Below, piece after piece: positions 18,660 to 30,451 of a stretch of 64,000 nucleotides of DNA. Location: the NCBI RefSeq assembly GCF_024160105.1, contig NZ_JAMFTQ010000001.1:310001-374000 (forward strand), read 5' to 3'. Both the position numbers and the translations under genes were made by a program. The DNA is from Corynebacterium stercoris (lineage in GTDB: Bacteria; Actinomycetota; Actinomycetes; Mycobacteriales; Mycobacteriaceae). The notes below the pieces were generated by a model, which saw nothing but the letters and a program-made list of their open reading frames with translations, searched no databases and was not told the origin of the DNA. Position 1 is the first letter of the stretch; every line of letters begins with the position of its first letter.

Positions 18660-18853
18660 AGAGGGTTACCCCTTATCTCAACTCGCACGCCCCCGGCATG
18701 CTTCGGATGGCGTTGGAACAGTGCTTTTCAATGTCTCGGCGGCGATAACCTTCACCCGCCGTGCCCGCATGCAGGGCAGCGAGGCGGGAGCCCCGAAACA
18801 GCGACTGTCAAAGACTACACCGCGCCGTCGCGGAACTCCAAACCGCTCACCCG

Positions 18854-21538
18854 CTAGTTTGCGGAGGTCCGCCGCGTCGCCCGCCTGCGGCCGCGCCGCG
18901 CGGCGTCCGCCGGTTGCTGCTCCCGCTTCGGTTCCCGCTTAGGCTCGCGCTGCTGCTCCTCCGCAGGCTGCGACTTGCGGCTCGCACGGCGGCGGCCCTT
19001 GCGGGGCTTCAGCTCGGGCTCGAGCTCGGGCTCGGCGGCAACCTCCGGCTCGGCTTCGACTTCGGGCTCCTGCTTGACGACGAAATCCTCCTCGCGCGGA
19101 CGGTGATCCGAACGCGAGTTGCCGCGGGTGCGGCGCTTGCGTCGCGGAGACGCCTCGAACTCGGCCACGGCCTCCTCGAAAGTCTGCGCCGGCGCCTCCT
19201 CTTCCCTCGGCTCCTCCGGTTCGATGACCTCCGGCTGCTGCTCCCCGCGCTTGCCGCGTCCGCGGGAACCGCCGCGTCGTCCGCGGCGTCGGGAAGCGGA
19301 GCGCTTCTCCTCGCGCTCCTCCGCCGGTGCCTCGGCCTCGGTCTCGACGTCCTCCTCGGCAGCGACGATGATCGAGGCCGCAATCTCGTCGAGCTCGTCG
19401 TCGTTTGCGTGGGTGCGCATCGCCCGCGCCGCCGGATGCTCGCCGACGGGTCGGTTGCGTTCGCGCGACTTGCGGGAACGCTCCTGCGCGGCAGCCGCGT
19501 ACTCCTCGTGGTCGACCGGGTCCTCAGTAACGATGATGCCGCGGCCGGCGCACGTCTCGCACGGTTCGGAGAAGATCTCGAGCAGGCCCGTGCCCAGGCG
19601 CTTGCGCGTCATCTGCACCAGGCCGAGCGAGGTCACTTCGGAGACCTGGTGCTTGGTGCGGTCGCGGCCCAGCGCTTCCTTGAGGCGGCGCAGGACCAGG
19701 TCCTGGTTCTCCGGCAGGATCATGTCGATGAAGTCGATGATGATGATGCCGCCGATGTCGCGCAGGCGGATCTGACGCACAATCTCCTCGGCCGCCTCGA
19801 GGTTGTTCGAGGTCACCGTCTCCTCCAGCGAGCCGCCGGAGCCGGTGAACTTGCCGGTGTTGACGTCGATGACGGTCATCGCCTCGGTGCGGTCGATGAT
19901 CAGGCTGCCGCCGGAGGGCAGCCACACGGAGCGCGACAGCGCCTTCTGGATCTGCTCGTCGACGCGGTAGACCTCGAACGCATCCTTGCCGTCGTGCTCC
20001 CCGCGGTTGAAGCGCACAAGACGGTCCTCAAGATCCGGGGCCACGCTGGAGACGTAGGCGTGCACCGTGTTCCACGGCTTGTCGCCGTCCACCACCAGCG
20101 AGGAGAAATCCTCGTTGAACAGGTCGCGCACAACCTTGACCAAGAGATTCGGCTCCTCGTAGAGCGTGACCGGCTTAGCGTGCTTGGACTTCTTTTCCTT
20201 CTCGGCGCGCTCCTGGATCGCTTCCCACTGGGAGTGCAGGCGGTTCACGTCGGCACCGATGGCTTCCTCGGACACGCCCTCGGCGGCGGTGCGGATAATC
20301 GCGCCGCCCTTGCCCGGCACCACGTTGTTCAGGATTTCCTTCAGACGTTTGCGCTCCGGCGCGGGCAGTTTGCGGGAGATGCCCGCGCTGCGGCCGCCCG
20401 GCACGTACACCAGAAAGCGGCCGGCCAGGGAGATCTGGGTGGTCAGGCGCGCACCTTTGTGGCCCACTGGATCCTTCGTCACCTGCACCACAACCTGGTC
20501 GCCGGATTTCAGGGCGTGCTCGATGCGGCGCGAACGCCCACCCAGGCCAGCGGCCTTCCAATCAACCTCGCCGGCGTAAAGCACGCCGTTGCGGCCCTGG
20601 CCGATGTCGATGAACGCGGCCTCCATGCTCGGCAGCACGTTCTGCACGCGGCCGAGGTAGATGTTGCCGATCATCGACGCCTGGCTATCCGACGTCACGA
20701 AATGCTCGACCAGCAAACCGTCTTCCAGCACGCCGACCTGCGTGATGCGGCCGGCGCCGTCGTGGCGGTCACGCTCGCGCACCACCATCGTGCGGGTCAC
20801 CGACTCGCGGCGCGCCAGGAATTCCGCCTGGGAGACAATGCGGGAGCGCTTCTTGTCCTCCTCGCGCTTCTCGGAGCGGCGGCGGCGCTGCGCCTCCAGG
20901 CGGGAGGATCCCTTGATCGCCCGCGGCTCTTCGATCACCTCGACGCGCGGCGCGCGCTTCGGCTTCTCCGGGGTCTCGGCAGGCTCGTCCTGCTCGACCT
21001 CCGCCGCAGCACTCGGGCGGCTCGCGCGGCGCCGAGTGCTTCTCGACGGCGCTTTGAAGATCGGCGCGTACGCCGGCGCATCTTCCGCGTCCTCGGCTGG
21101 TGCCGGGGTGACTTCCGGCTCGATGAAGGTCAGCAGGTCTTCCGGATCGGACAACGCATCGGTGTCCTCGTCGTCCTCGTCGTCTTCGCCGTCCGCTTCG
21201 TCCTCGCCCTCGTCTGCCCTGTCGCTTAGCTCGGCGTCGACTTTGCGCTCGATCTGCGTAATCTCGTTGGCCACATCCTTGCGGACGCGGGCGCGGATCT
21301 TCTCGTCTGCCGCATCCTCCGCCTCCGGCTCGGTCTCGGCCGGGGTCTCCGCCAGCGCGTCGAGGAGCTGGTTGCTTTCCGCCAGCGTCAGGGAGGACTG
21401 GGCGACCTTCACGATGCCCAGCTCGGACAGCGCCACCACCAGGTCCTTGGAGGGTACATCCAGTTCTTTGGCCAGCTGGAAGACGCGCATCTTGTCTTTC
21501 AGCCGCGAACGGTCGAACTCGGAAACGCTACCTGCCAC
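18854..21538 (-). CDS. rne: Ribonuclease E/G with IF2-type N-terminal domain
   Basis: Endoribonuclease for rRNA and tRNA maturation and mRNA decay. Residues 18-60 (VFQLAKELDVPSKDLVVALS) resemble the IF2 N-terminal domain; residues about 70-270 are acidic then basic and disordered. The S1 domain follows (GNIYLGRVQNVLPSMEAAF). The DNase-I-like catalytic core carries the two metal-binding Asp in TVIDVNTGKF and IIIIDFIDM, and the zinc-link CETC near residue 660. The C-terminal 200 residues are Arg/Glu-rich and disordered, the usual RNA- and partner-binding region. At 894 residues it has the mycobacterial RNase E architecture. Confidence 0.96.
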   Translation of the reverse strand: MAGSVSEFDRSRLKDKMRVFQLAKELDVPSKDLVVALSELGIVKVAQSSLTLAESNQLLDALAETPAETEPEAEDAADEKIRARVRKDVANEITQIERKVDAELSDRADEGEDEADGEDDEDDEDTDALSDPEDLLTFIEPEVTPAPAEDAEDAPAYAPIFKAPSRSTRRRASRPSAAAEVEQDEPAETPEKPKRAPRVEVIEEPRAIKGSSRLEAQRRRRSEKREEDKKRSRIVSQAEFLARRESVTRTMVVRERDRHDGAGRITQVGVLEDGLLVEHFVTSDSQASMIGNIYLGRVQNVLPSMEAAFIDIGQGRNGVLYAGEVDWKAAGLGGRSRRIEHALKSGDQVVVQVTKDPVGHKGARLTTQISLAGRFLVYVPGGRSAGISRKLPAPERKRLKEILNNVVPGKGGAIIRTAAEGVSEEAIGADVNRLHSQWEAIQERAEKEKKSKHAKPVTLYEEPNLLVKVVRDLFNEDFSSLVVDGDKPWNTVHAYVSSVAPDLEDRLVRFNRGEHDGKDAFEVYRVDEQIQKALSRSVWLPSGGSLIIDRTEAMTVIDVNTGKFTGSGGSLEETVTSNNLEAAEEIVRQIRLRDIGGIIIIDFIDMILPENQDLVLRRLKEALGRDRTKHQVSEVTSLGLVQMTRKRLGTGLLEIFSEPCETCAGRGIIVTEDPVDHEEYAAAAQERSRKSRERNRPVGEHPAARAMRTHANDDELDEIAASIIVAAEEDVETEAEAPAEEREEKRSASRRRGRRGGSRGRGKRGEQQPEVIEPEEPREEEAPAQTFEEAVAEFEASPRRKRRTRGNSRSDHRPREEDFVVKQEPEVEAEPEVAAEPELEPELKPRKGRRRASRKSQPAEEQQREPKREPKREQQPADAARRGRRRATRRTSAN

Positions 21539-21732
21539 GTGATGCTCCTATGTCGTTAGCGTCCGCGCCGAGCACAATGCGCACCGGGCGCTGGCGAGGA
21601 ACACTCGCCGCCGCCGCACGATGCCTCAGGCCGCGCGGACCAATGTGAAAAAGTCCGTCAGCGCCGCCCCGAGTGAGGCAGCACTTGGTTCATCATTCTT
21701 GCACAGGTGTGACGAAGCCGTCGATAAGCGCG

Positions 21733-21756
21733 AAAAAGCCCCGCACGAGGCGGGGC
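21733..21756 (-). terminator. Intrinsic terminator of ndk
   Basis: On the minus strand GCCCCGC, loop CTCGT, GCGGGGC, then TTTTT (21733-21737). It begins 15 nt after the ndk stop and ends the folC-DUF4233-ndk transcript before rne. Confidence 0.88.
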
Positions 21757-21771
21757 TAGCGCAGGAGGAAC

Positions 21772-22182
21772 CTACTTGTTCGGGAACCAGATGGCGATCT
21801 CGCGCTCAGCGGACTCCGGAGAGTCGGAGCCGTGCACGACGTTCTCCCCGACGGTCAGAGCGAAGTCGCCGCGGATGGTACCCGGGGTGGCCTTCTCAAC
21901 CGGGTGGGTGCCGCCGGCGAGCTGGCGCCATGCAGCGATGGCGGACTCGCCCTCGACGATGCCGGCAACCAGCGGAGCGGAGGTGATGAAGTCCACCAGC
22001 TCGCCGAAGAACGGCTTGTCGGCGTGCTCGGCGTAGTGCTTCTCGGCGGTCTCGCGGTCTGCGGTGCGCAGATCCATCTCCACCAGCTTCAGGCCCTTGC
22101 GCTCGATGCGGGTGATGATTTCGCCGACGTGGCCGTTGGCGACGCCGTCCGGCTTGATCAGAATCAGAGTGCGTTCAGTCAT
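21772..22182 (-). CDS. ndk: Nucleoside-diphosphate kinase
   Basis: Balances NTP and dNTP pools by transferring gamma-phosphate through a phosphohistidine. The 136-residue protein starts [20 protein letters not shown]; the active-site His lies in [19 protein letters not shown] 22182 is conserved, and TAAGGT (22191-22196) lies 8 nt before it without a Shine-Dalgarno sequence, so an own leaderless promoter is likely inside the folC operon. A strong terminator follows. Confidence 0.97.
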   Translation of the reverse strand: MTERTLILIKPDGVANGHVGEIITRIERKGLKLVEMDLRTADRETAEKHYAEHADKPFFGELVDFITSAPLVAGIVEGESAIAAWRQLAGGTHPVEKATPGTIRGDFALTVGENVVHGSDSPESAEREIAIWFPNK

Positions 22183-22190
22183 GGTTGCCA

Positions 22191-22196
22191 ACCTTA
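22191..22196 (-). promoter_or_regulatory. -10-like hexamer TAAGGT before ndk
   Basis: Minus-strand TAAGGT, 8 nt, ATG of ndk. It fills the 14-nt gap after the small membrane protein gene, so ndk can be transcribed separately. Confidence 0.45.
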
Positions 22197-22502
22197 CTAA
22201 AGTTCGCGCACGATGCGCGCGGCCTCGTCCTGGGAACAGTTCCGGAACCACAGCTGCACCTGCTGAACGGCCACGTGCGTCTTGCCCTCGCCCTTGAGGC
22301 GCTTGATGGTCTCTTTCTTTTCGTCGTCAAGCACGATCGGCTCCGGCTCCTGCTTCGAGTACACGTCGTAGAAACCCCAGATGAGGAACGCGCCGGCCGC
22401 GAGGATGGAGACCATCCTGATGCTGAGCGGCCAGTCGAGCCAAACACCGGCGATGGCGGCGGAGGAGAAGACGGCGGCGAGGATGAAGGCGAGGTAGCGC
22501 AT
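22197..22502 (-). CDS. Small membrane protein, two helices, unknown function
   Basis: The 101-residue protein has two hydrophobic helices (residues 3-22 and 27-45: [18 protein letters not shown] and [19 protein letters not shown]). A cytoplasmic tail follows, rich in Lys and Glu ([19 protein letters not shown]) and ending [21 protein letters not shown] do not recognise a named family. It lies between the DUF4233 gene (16 nt) and ndk (14 nt), all in one direction, so it is probably expressed with folC. The tail has a helical, ligand- or protein-binding look, but nothing more can be said. Confidence 0.75.
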   Translation of the reverse strand: MRYLAFILAAVFSSAAIAGVWLDWPLSIRMVSILAAGAFLIWGFYDVYSKQEPEPIVLDDEKKETIKRLKGEGKTHVAVQQVQLWFRNCSQDEAARIVREL

Positions 22503-22518
22503 GCCCTCGTTTATACCG

Positions 22519-22959
22519 CTAGCGCGCAGGGTCCGCGGAGGAGCCGATGTGCTGGGTGACCAGGTAGCCGCCGCGCATGCGCTGCACCATCTCGGAGCGC
22601 ATCTTCACCACGTAGAACCACACGATGCCGAAGATGATGCCCACCGCCGTGACGGACCAGTGGATGAAGAAGCCGAAGATCAGCGGGACCTGCAAGGCCA
22701 AGTCAATCCACAGTGCCCCCGGGATGCGCTGCGCGAACGCCATGACGAGGTGCAGCACGCCGATCACGGTGATGTAGGCCCAGTTGAAGGTGGTCCACAG
22801 CTCGCCGTTGTCCACCTTGAGCACCACGAGCAGGATGAGAAGGACGGTGATGGCCTCGCAGATCAAAATGCCCGAGAGGACGCCGTTTAAGCCCTTGAGC
22901 GGGTCCTTCACCGGGTCGTGGCCGGGGCCGAGCGGGGAAACCTGGATCTTCGAACTCAT
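22519..22959 (-). CDS. DUF4233 membrane protein linked to folC
   Basis: The 146-residue protein has four predicted membrane helices (LSGILICEAITVLLILLVV; WAYITVIGVLHLVMAFA; ALWIDLALQVPLIFGFFI; VTAVGIIFGIVWFYVV). The DPLKGLNGVLSG beginning and the position directly after folC mark it as the DUF4233 family (Rv2446c in mycobacteria). Its ATG overlaps the folC stop by four bases (ATGA), so the two are translationally coupled. The function is unknown. The tight, conserved link to folate polyglutamylation suggests a role around folates or one-carbon metabolism, but this is inference. Confidence 0.85.
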   Translation of the reverse strand: MSSKIQVSPLGPGHDPVKDPLKGLNGVLSGILICEAITVLLILLVVLKVDNGELWTTFNWAYITVIGVLHLVMAFAQRIPGALWIDLALQVPLIFGFFIHWSVTAVGIIFGIVWFYVVKMRSEMVQRMRGGYLVTQHIGSSADPAR

Positions 22960-24425
22960 TGCGGGTCCTTTCCAAACAGTGCGCGGGCCTCGCCGGCGGT
23001 GACGACGGAACCGGTGATGATCACGCCGGAACCAGCCTGAACGCCAGCTTCGTCGAGCTCTTCCTCCGCCAGCTCCACCGCGAGTGTGTATGCGGACGGC
23101 AGGTGCTCCTCCACGTGGACGCGCTCATCGCCGTAGACCTCGCGCGCGATCTCCGCCAGATCATAGGCATCCGTGGCGCGGGGGGAGGAATTCTGGGTGA
23201 TCACCACTTCGGTGAGCACCGGCTCGAGCGCCTCGAGCACGCCGCGGGCATCCTTGTCGCCCAGGATGCCCAGCACGCCGATAAGCCGGGTGAAGTCGAA
23301 GTCGTGCTCCAGCGCCTTCGCCAGCGCGCGGGCGCCGTGGGGGTTGTGGGTGGCGTCGATGAACGTCGTCGGCGTAGCGCGCACGCGCTCTAGGCGCCCC
23401 GGCGAGGACGCTGCGGCGAACCCGGCGCGCACCGTGTCCGCGTCGAGCGGGCGCTCGGCGTTCGCGCCGTAGAACGCCTCAACCGCGGCAAGCGCCACGG
23501 CGGCGTTGCGGGCCTGGTGGGGGCCGGCGAGCGGGAGGAAGACCTCGTCGAACGTGCCGGACAGGCCCTTGAGCGTAAGCACCTGGCCGCCGACGGCGAC
23601 CTCCGAGGCCGCCACATCGAACTCGCTGCCGAGGCGGGCCACCGCGGTGCCCACCTCGACGCTCTGCTCCAGAATCACGCGCATTGCCTCCGGCTCCTGG
23701 TCGGCGATAATCGCCACCGCGTCCGGGTTGCGGATGATGCCGGCTTTCTCCCCCGCGATCGCCTCCAGCGTGTCGCCGAGGTAATCCGTGTGGTCCAGGC
23801 CGATCGGCATAATCACGTCCACGTCTGCATCCACCACGTTGGTGGCGTCCCAGCGTCCGCCCATGCCAACTTCCACGACGGCCACGTCCACTGGCGCGTC
23901 GGCGAACGCCGCGAAGGCGAGCGCGACCATGACCTCGAAGTAGCTCATCGGGGTGCCCGTGCGCTCGTCAACCATCTGGATGTACGGCTCGATCTCGCGG
24001 TAGAGGCGCACGAAATCAGCCGGATGAATCGGCTCACCGTCGATGCCGATGCGTTCGGTGACGCTGATCAGGTGCGGGCTGGTCGTACGCCCCACCCGGT
24101 GGCCGAAGGCGCGCAACAGCGACTCCACCATCCGCACCGTCGACGTCTTGCCGTTCGTTCCCGCGACGTGGATGACCTTGCAGGATTTTTGCGGCTCGCC
24201 GAGCAGATCCATGAGCAGCTCGATGCGCTCCAGCGACGGGTCGATGATCGTCTCCGGCCAGCGCGCCCGCAGCTCGCCCTCGACCTGCGCGAGCGCGGCG
24301 AGGTCCTCCTCGCTCACCTCGCGCGGTGCCGCCTCCTGCTGCTCGTCGTCCGCGACGTCCTGCCCCGGCACGCCGAGGTTCAGCGTCAGGCCGGATTCGT
24401 CCTGGACAACCTCGTAGTTTTCCAC
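22956..24425 (-). CDS. folC: Dihydrofolate synthase / folylpolyglutamate synthase
   Basis: Adds glutamate to dihydropteroate and to tetrahydrofolates. A Mur-ligase-like domain carries the P-loop HVAGTNGKTSTVRM near residue 88, then SPHLISVTERI, VEVGMGGRWDATN and GLDHTDYLG. The C-terminal domain contains TFIDATHNPHGA. The first 45 residues are an acidic extension before the conserved start. The GTG at 24425 touches the valS stop with no gap. The order valS-folC-DUF4233-ndk is the actinobacterial standard. Confidence 0.96.
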   Translation of the reverse strand: MENYEVVQDESGLTLNLGVPGQDVADDEQQEAAPREVSEEDLAALAQVEGELRARWPETIIDPSLERIELLMDLLGEPQKSCKVIHVAGTNGKTSTVRMVESLLRAFGHRVGRTTSPHLISVTERIGIDGEPIHPADFVRLYREIEPYIQMVDERTGTPMSYFEVMVALAFAAFADAPVDVAVVEVGMGGRWDATNVVDADVDVIMPIGLDHTDYLGDTLEAIAGEKAGIIRNPDAVAIIADQEPEAMRVILEQSVEVGTAVARLGSEFDVAASEVAVGGQVLTLKGLSGTFDEVFLPLAGPHQARNAAVALAAVEAFYGANAERPLDADTVRAGFAAASSPGRLERVRATPTTFIDATHNPHGARALAKALEHDFDFTRLIGVLGILGDKDARGVLEALEPVLTEVVITQNSSPRATDAYDLAEIAREVYGDERVHVEEHLPSAYTLAVELAEEELDEAGVQAGSGVIITGSVVTAGEARALFGKDPQ

Positions 24426-27140
24426 TTACGCCCCGGCCTCCGGCAGCTGCGCCAGACGCGCAGTGACGCGCTCGAACTCCTCCTGCGCGACCTGCTGGCG
24501 CTCGCGGATCTTCGCCACCACGTGCTCCGGCGCGTTGGCCAGGAACTGCTCGTTGCCCAGCTTCGCGGCCGCGTTGTCCAGCTCCTTCTGCGCCGCCGCG
24601 AGCTCCTTGTCCAGGCGCTTGCGCTCCGCGGCCACGTCCACCGTGCCCGAGGTATCCAGCGCCACATCGATCGTGGCCTGGCTCAGGCGCACTTCCACGC
24701 TTGCCGACGCCTGGAACCCCTCACCCGGAGCCTCCACACGCGCGATGGAGCGGATCAGCTCCTCCTGCTCCGCGAGATCCGCCTTCGCCAGGTCCAGCTT
24801 CGCCGGCACTTTCTGGCTCGGCTTCACACCCTGATCGGAGCGGAAGCGGCGCAGCTCGGTGATGAGCTTCACGGAGTCCTCGATGCGGCGGCGGGCGGCC
24901 TCGTCGGTTGCCGCGCCCGCGTTGGTGTCCTCGGCGGTCGGCCACGCGGCCAGCGTGATCGTCTCCCCGCCGGTGAGCGCACGCCACAGCACCTCGGTGA
25001 TGAACGGCATCGTCGGGTGCAGCAGGCGCAGCACCACGTCGAGCACGCGGCCGAGCACGATCTGGGTGTTGCGGCCGCGCTCATCCGCGCCCTCGCGCGG
25101 GATCTGCGTCTTCGCAATCTCCAGGTACCAGTCGCACAGCTCATCCCACGCGAAGTGGTAGAGCTCCTCGTTCGCCTTGGCGAACTGGTAGTCGTCCAGG
25201 TAGGCGTCCACACGCGCGCGAACCTCCTCGAGGCGGTCGAGGATCCAGCGGTCCGCGTCCGTGAGTTCTTCGCGGGCAGGGAGCGTGCCGACGGCTGCCC
25301 CATTCATCAGCGCGAACTTCGTGGCGTTGAACAGCTTCGTCGCAAAGTTGCGGGCGGAAGTCGCGTTGTCCTCGCCGATCGGCAGGTCAATGCCCGGGTT
25401 CGCGCCGCGGGCGAGCGCAAAGCGCAGCGCATCCGCGCCGAAGCGGTTCACCCAGTCCATCGGGTCGATGCCGTTGCCCAGGGACTTCGACATCTTGCGG
25501 CCCTTCTCGTCGCGGACGAGGCCGTGGAGGTAGAGGTCGGTGAACGGCACCATCGGGCGGCCGTCCTTGCCCTCGCCGAGCACGTCAGGGGTGGTGGTGC
25601 CGGCGAAGGTGCCGAACATCATCATGCGCGCCACCCAGAAGAAGAGGATGTCGTACGCGGTGACCAGTACGGACGTCGGATAGAACTTGTCCAGCTCCGG
25701 CGTCTTGTCCGGCCAGCCCATGGTGGAGAACGGCCACAGCGCGGAGGAGAACCAGGTGTCCAGCACGTCCGGGTCCTGCTCGTAGCCGGCCGGCGGCTCC
25801 TCGTCCGGGCCGACGCACACTACTTCGCCCTCCGGGCCATACCAGATCGGGATGCGGTGGCCCCACCACAGCTGGCGTGAAATGGTCCAATCGTGCATGT
25901 TGTCCACCCAGTCGAAGTAGCGCTTCTCCATGGACTGCGGGTGGATCTTCGTGTCGCCGTTGCGCACGGCGTCGCCGGACATGCGGGCCAGCTCGTCAAC
26001 CTTCACGAACCACTGCAGGCTCAGGCGCGGCTCGATCGGCTCGCCGGAACGCTCCGAGTGGCCCACGGAGTGCACGTACGGGCGCACCTCTTTGACAATG
26101 CGGCCCTGCTCCGCGAGTGCTTCACGCACTCGCACGCGCGCCTCGAAGCGGTCGAGCCCGTCGAACTGGGTGCCGGTGTCCGCGATGCGGCCCTTCTCAT
26201 CCATGATGATCGGCATGTCCAGGTCGTGGCGCAGGCCCATCTCGTAGTCGTTCGGGTCGTGGGCCGGGGTGATCTTCACCGCGCCGGTGCCCAGCTCCAT
26301 ATCCACGTAGTCGTCGGCGATGACCGTAAGTTTCAGGTCGTCGCGGAACGGGTGGTCGAACTCGGTGCCCACCAGGTGCGCGTAGCGCTCATCCTCCGGG
26401 TGGACGGCAATGGCCACGTCGCCCAGCATCGTCTCCACACGAGTGGTGGCCACAATGAGGTGCGGCTCATCGTCGTTCAGGGAGCCGTAGCGGATGGAGA
26501 CGAACTCGCCGTCGACATCCTTGTACATCACCTCGATGTCGGAGACTGCGGTCTCCAGCACCGGCGACCAGTTGACCAAGCGGTAATCGCGGTAGATCAG
26601 ACCTGCGTCGAAGAGCTGCTTGAAAATCGTCTGGACGGCCCGTGAAAGACCGTCGTCAAGCGTGAACCGCTCCCGCGACCAGTCAACGGAGTCGCCGATG
26701 GCGCGCATCTGCTTCGCGATGGTGCCGCCGTACTCCTGCTTCCACTCCCAGACCTTGTCGATGAACTCTTCGCGGCCGTAGTCGTAGCGGTCCTTGCCCT
26801 CTTCGGCCTTCAGTTTCGCCTCGACCTTGGTCTGGGTGGCGATGCCGGCGTGGTCCATGCCCGGCAGCCACAGCACCTCGAAGCCCTGCATGCGCTTGCG
26901 GCGGATTAAGGAATCCATGAGGGTGTGGTCGAGCGCGTGACCCATGTGCAGCTGGCCGGTCACGTTCGGCGGCGGCAGCACGATGGAGTACGCCGGCTTA
27001 TCCGACTCCGGGTCGGCGGTGAAGTAGCCCGCCTCCACCCAGGACTCGTACAGCGTCTCCTCGTGCTCCTGCGGTTCCCAAGACTTGGGCAGCAGGTCTG
27101 CGCGGTTGGTGCCTACCAGTTGATCATTCGCGTCACTCAC
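24426..27140 (-). CDS. valS: Valyl-tRNA synthetase
   Basis: Class I synthetase charging tRNA-Val, with editing of threonine. The HIGH-type motif is [13 protein letters not shown] near residue 57 and the KMSKS loop is [11 protein letters not shown] near 540. The CP1 editing domain lies between them ([20 protein letters not shown]). The C-terminal tRNA-binding coiled coil is [19 protein letters not shown]. At 904 residues it is full length. The GTG at 27140 has TACAAT 8 nt upstream (27149-27154) and no ribosome-binding site; I see no T-box, which would not be expected here. Confidence 0.98.
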   Translation of the reverse strand: MSDANDQLVGTNRADLLPKSWEPQEHEETLYESWVEAGYFTADPESDKPAYSIVLPPPNVTGQLHMGHALDHTLMDSLIRRKRMQGFEVLWLPGMDHAGIATQTKVEAKLKAEEGKDRYDYGREEFIDKVWEWKQEYGGTIAKQMRAIGDSVDWSRERFTLDDGLSRAVQTIFKQLFDAGLIYRDYRLVNWSPVLETAVSDIEVMYKDVDGEFVSIRYGSLNDDEPHLIVATTRVETMLGDVAIAVHPEDERYAHLVGTEFDHPFRDDLKLTVIADDYVDMELGTGAVKITPAHDPNDYEMGLRHDLDMPIIMDEKGRIADTGTQFDGLDRFEARVRVREALAEQGRIVKEVRPYVHSVGHSERSGEPIEPRLSLQWFVKVDELARMSGDAVRNGDTKIHPQSMEKRYFDWVDNMHDWTISRQLWWGHRIPIWYGPEGEVVCVGPDEEPPAGYEQDPDVLDTWFSSALWPFSTMGWPDKTPELDKFYPTSVLVTAYDILFFWVARMMMFGTFAGTTTPDVLGEGKDGRPMVPFTDLYLHGLVRDEKGRKMSKSLGNGIDPMDWVNRFGADALRFALARGANPGIDLPIGEDNATSARNFATKLFNATKFALMNGAAVGTLPAREELTDADRWILDRLEEVRARVDAYLDDYQFAKANEELYHFAWDELCDWYLEIAKTQIPREGADERGRNTQIVLGRVLDVVLRLLHPTMPFITEVLWRALTGGETITLAAWPTAEDTNAGAATDEAARRRIEDSVKLITELRRFRSDQGVKPSQKVPAKLDLAKADLAEQEELIRSIARVEAPGEGFQASASVEVRLSQATIDVALDTSGTVDVAAERKRLDKELAAAQKELDNAAAKLGNEQFLANAPEHVVAKIRERQQVAQEEFERVTARLAQLPEAGA

Positions 27141-27148
27141 GTCTGACC

Positions 27149-27154
27149 ATTGTA
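27149..27154 (-). promoter_or_regulatory. -10-like hexamer TACAAT before valS
   Basis: Minus-strand TACAAT, 8 nt, GTG of valS. It is the start of the valS-folC-DUF4233 unit; a leaderless mRNA is predicted. Confidence 0.5.
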
Positions 27155-27186
27155 GTAGGCGCCCAACCGCGCCAGAGAGGAACTAA

Positions 27187-29037
<1,851 letters not shown>

Positions 29038-29046
29038 GCCCGGTAC

Positions 29047-30321
29047 CTAGGCCGAGCGCTTCTCTTTCTTTTCGACGTACTCCGGCTCGGCCTCGCCGCG
29101 CACCACCGCGTCGGTGATCACGACTTCGGCGACATCCTCGCGGTCCGGCAGGTCGTACATCACCGGCACCAGAATCTCCTCCATGATCGCTCGCAGGCCG
29201 CGCGCACCAGTCTTGCGTTCAGCCGCCTTATCGGCGATCTCGCCCAGTGCCTCGTCGGTAATAGTGAGATCCGAGCCGTCCATCGAGAACAGCCGCTGGT
29301 ACTGCTTTACCAGAGAGTTCTTTGGTTCGGTGAGGACGCGGACCATCGAGTCGCGGTCCAGGTCGTTCACGTGCGCGATGATCGGCAGACGTCCGATGAA
29401 CTCCGGGATCAGGCCGAACTTCACCAAGTCACCCGGCTGCACCTGCGCAAGCAGGTTTGCCTCGTCGCGCTCTGTCTTGGAATCGATCTCCGCACCGAAA
29501 CCGATGCCCTTCTTACCGACGCGCTCCGCGATCACCTTGTCCAGTCCCGCGAACGCGCCCGCGACGATGAACAGGATGTTCGTAGTGTCGATCTGGATGA
29601 ACTCTTGGTTCGGGTGCTTGCGCCCGCCCTGCGGCGGCACGGAGGCGACGGTGCCCTCAAGAATCTTCAGCAGCGCTTGCTGCACGCCCTCGCCGGAGAC
29701 ATCGCGGGTGATGGACGGGTTCTCGGACTTGCGGGAGATCTTGTCCACCTCGTCGACGTAGATGATGCCGGTCTGCGCGCGGTTCACGTCGAAGTCAGCT
29801 GCCTGCAGCAGCTTCAGCAGAATGTTCTCCACATCCTCGCCCACGTAGCCGGCCTCGGTCAGGCTCGTGGCGTCAGCGATGGCGAACGGCACGTTCAGCA
29901 TGCGGGCGAGGGTCTGCGCGAGGTAGGTCTTGCCGGAACCGGTGGGGCCGAGCAGGAGGATGTTGGACTTGGCAATCTCCACATCCTCCTCGCGGCGGCG
30001 GCTCGACAGCACCGTCTGCTCAGAGCGGATGCGCTTGTAGTGGTTGTACACGGCGACGGCAAGCGTGCGCTTCGCCGTGTCCTGCCCGATGACGTACTCA
30101 TCCAAGAACGCCGTGATTTCCGACGGGCGCGGCAGACGATCGTCCTCAGCTGCGCCCTGCTGGGAACCAGCGAGCTCCTCTTCGATGATCTCGTTGCACA
30201 GCTCGATGCACTCGTCGCAGATGTACACACCGCCTCCGGCGATGAGTTTGCGCACCTGCTTCTGGGTTTTACCGCAGAACGAGCACTTCAAAAGTTCCGA
30301 GGCATCGTGCGTTACTGCCAT
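29047..30321 (-). CDS. clpX: ATP-dependent Clp protease ATPase subunit ClpX
   Basis: AAA+ unfoldase feeding substrates to ClpP. The N-terminal zinc domain has CSFCGK and CDECIELC (four Cys between residues 13 and 42). Walker A is GPTGSGKT, Walker B is IIYVDEVDK, the pore loop is in [11 protein letters not shown], and the sensor/arginine region lies near [12 protein letters not shown]. The IGF-like loop that docks on ClpP is around KGIGFGAEI. At 424 residues it is complete. clpP2-clpP1-tig lie nearby on the same strand but are separated by two plus-strand genes, so clpX has its own promoter. Confidence 0.98.
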   Translation of the reverse strand: MAVTHDASELLKCSFCGKTQKQVRKLIAGGGVYICDECIELCNEIIEEELAGSQQGAAEDDRLPRPSEITAFLDEYVIGQDTAKRTLAVAVYNHYKRIRSEQTVLSSRRREEDVEIAKSNILLLGPTGSGKTYLAQTLARMLNVPFAIADATSLTEAGYVGEDVENILLKLLQAADFDVNRAQTGIIYVDEVDKISRKSENPSITRDVSGEGVQQALLKILEGTVASVPPQGGRKHPNQEFIQIDTTNILFIVAGAFAGLDKVIAERVGKKGIGFGAEIDSKTERDEANLLAQVQPGDLVKFGLIPEFIGRLPIIAHVNDLDRDSMVRVLTEPKNSLVKQYQRLFSMDGSDLTITDEALGEIADKAAERKTGARGLRAIMEEILVPVMYDLPDREDVAEVVITDAVVRGEAEPEYVEKKEKRSA

Positions 30322-30438
30322 CTACTTACACTTACTCCCACGTCATTGTTGCTGGTTACGTGCTGGTCTTCCCAGCATACTGGCACTAGCCTCCACAACC
30401 CCATTCGCAGCGCCGCTATTTCCGCGGTGAGTTTCCGC

Positions 30439-30444
30439 TAGCCT
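30439..30444 (+). promoter_or_regulatory. -10-like hexamer TAGCCT, leaderless start
   Basis: TAGCCT, 7 nt, ATG 30452; no ribosome-binding site is present in the gap. Confidence 0.5.
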
Positions 30445-30451
30445 GGCGCGC

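Noticed and set aside
18660..18853. Autoregulatory r-protein leader of rplU
   Set aside because: Only a short stem at 18820-18833 is visible; no fold that I can match to a known L21 leader.
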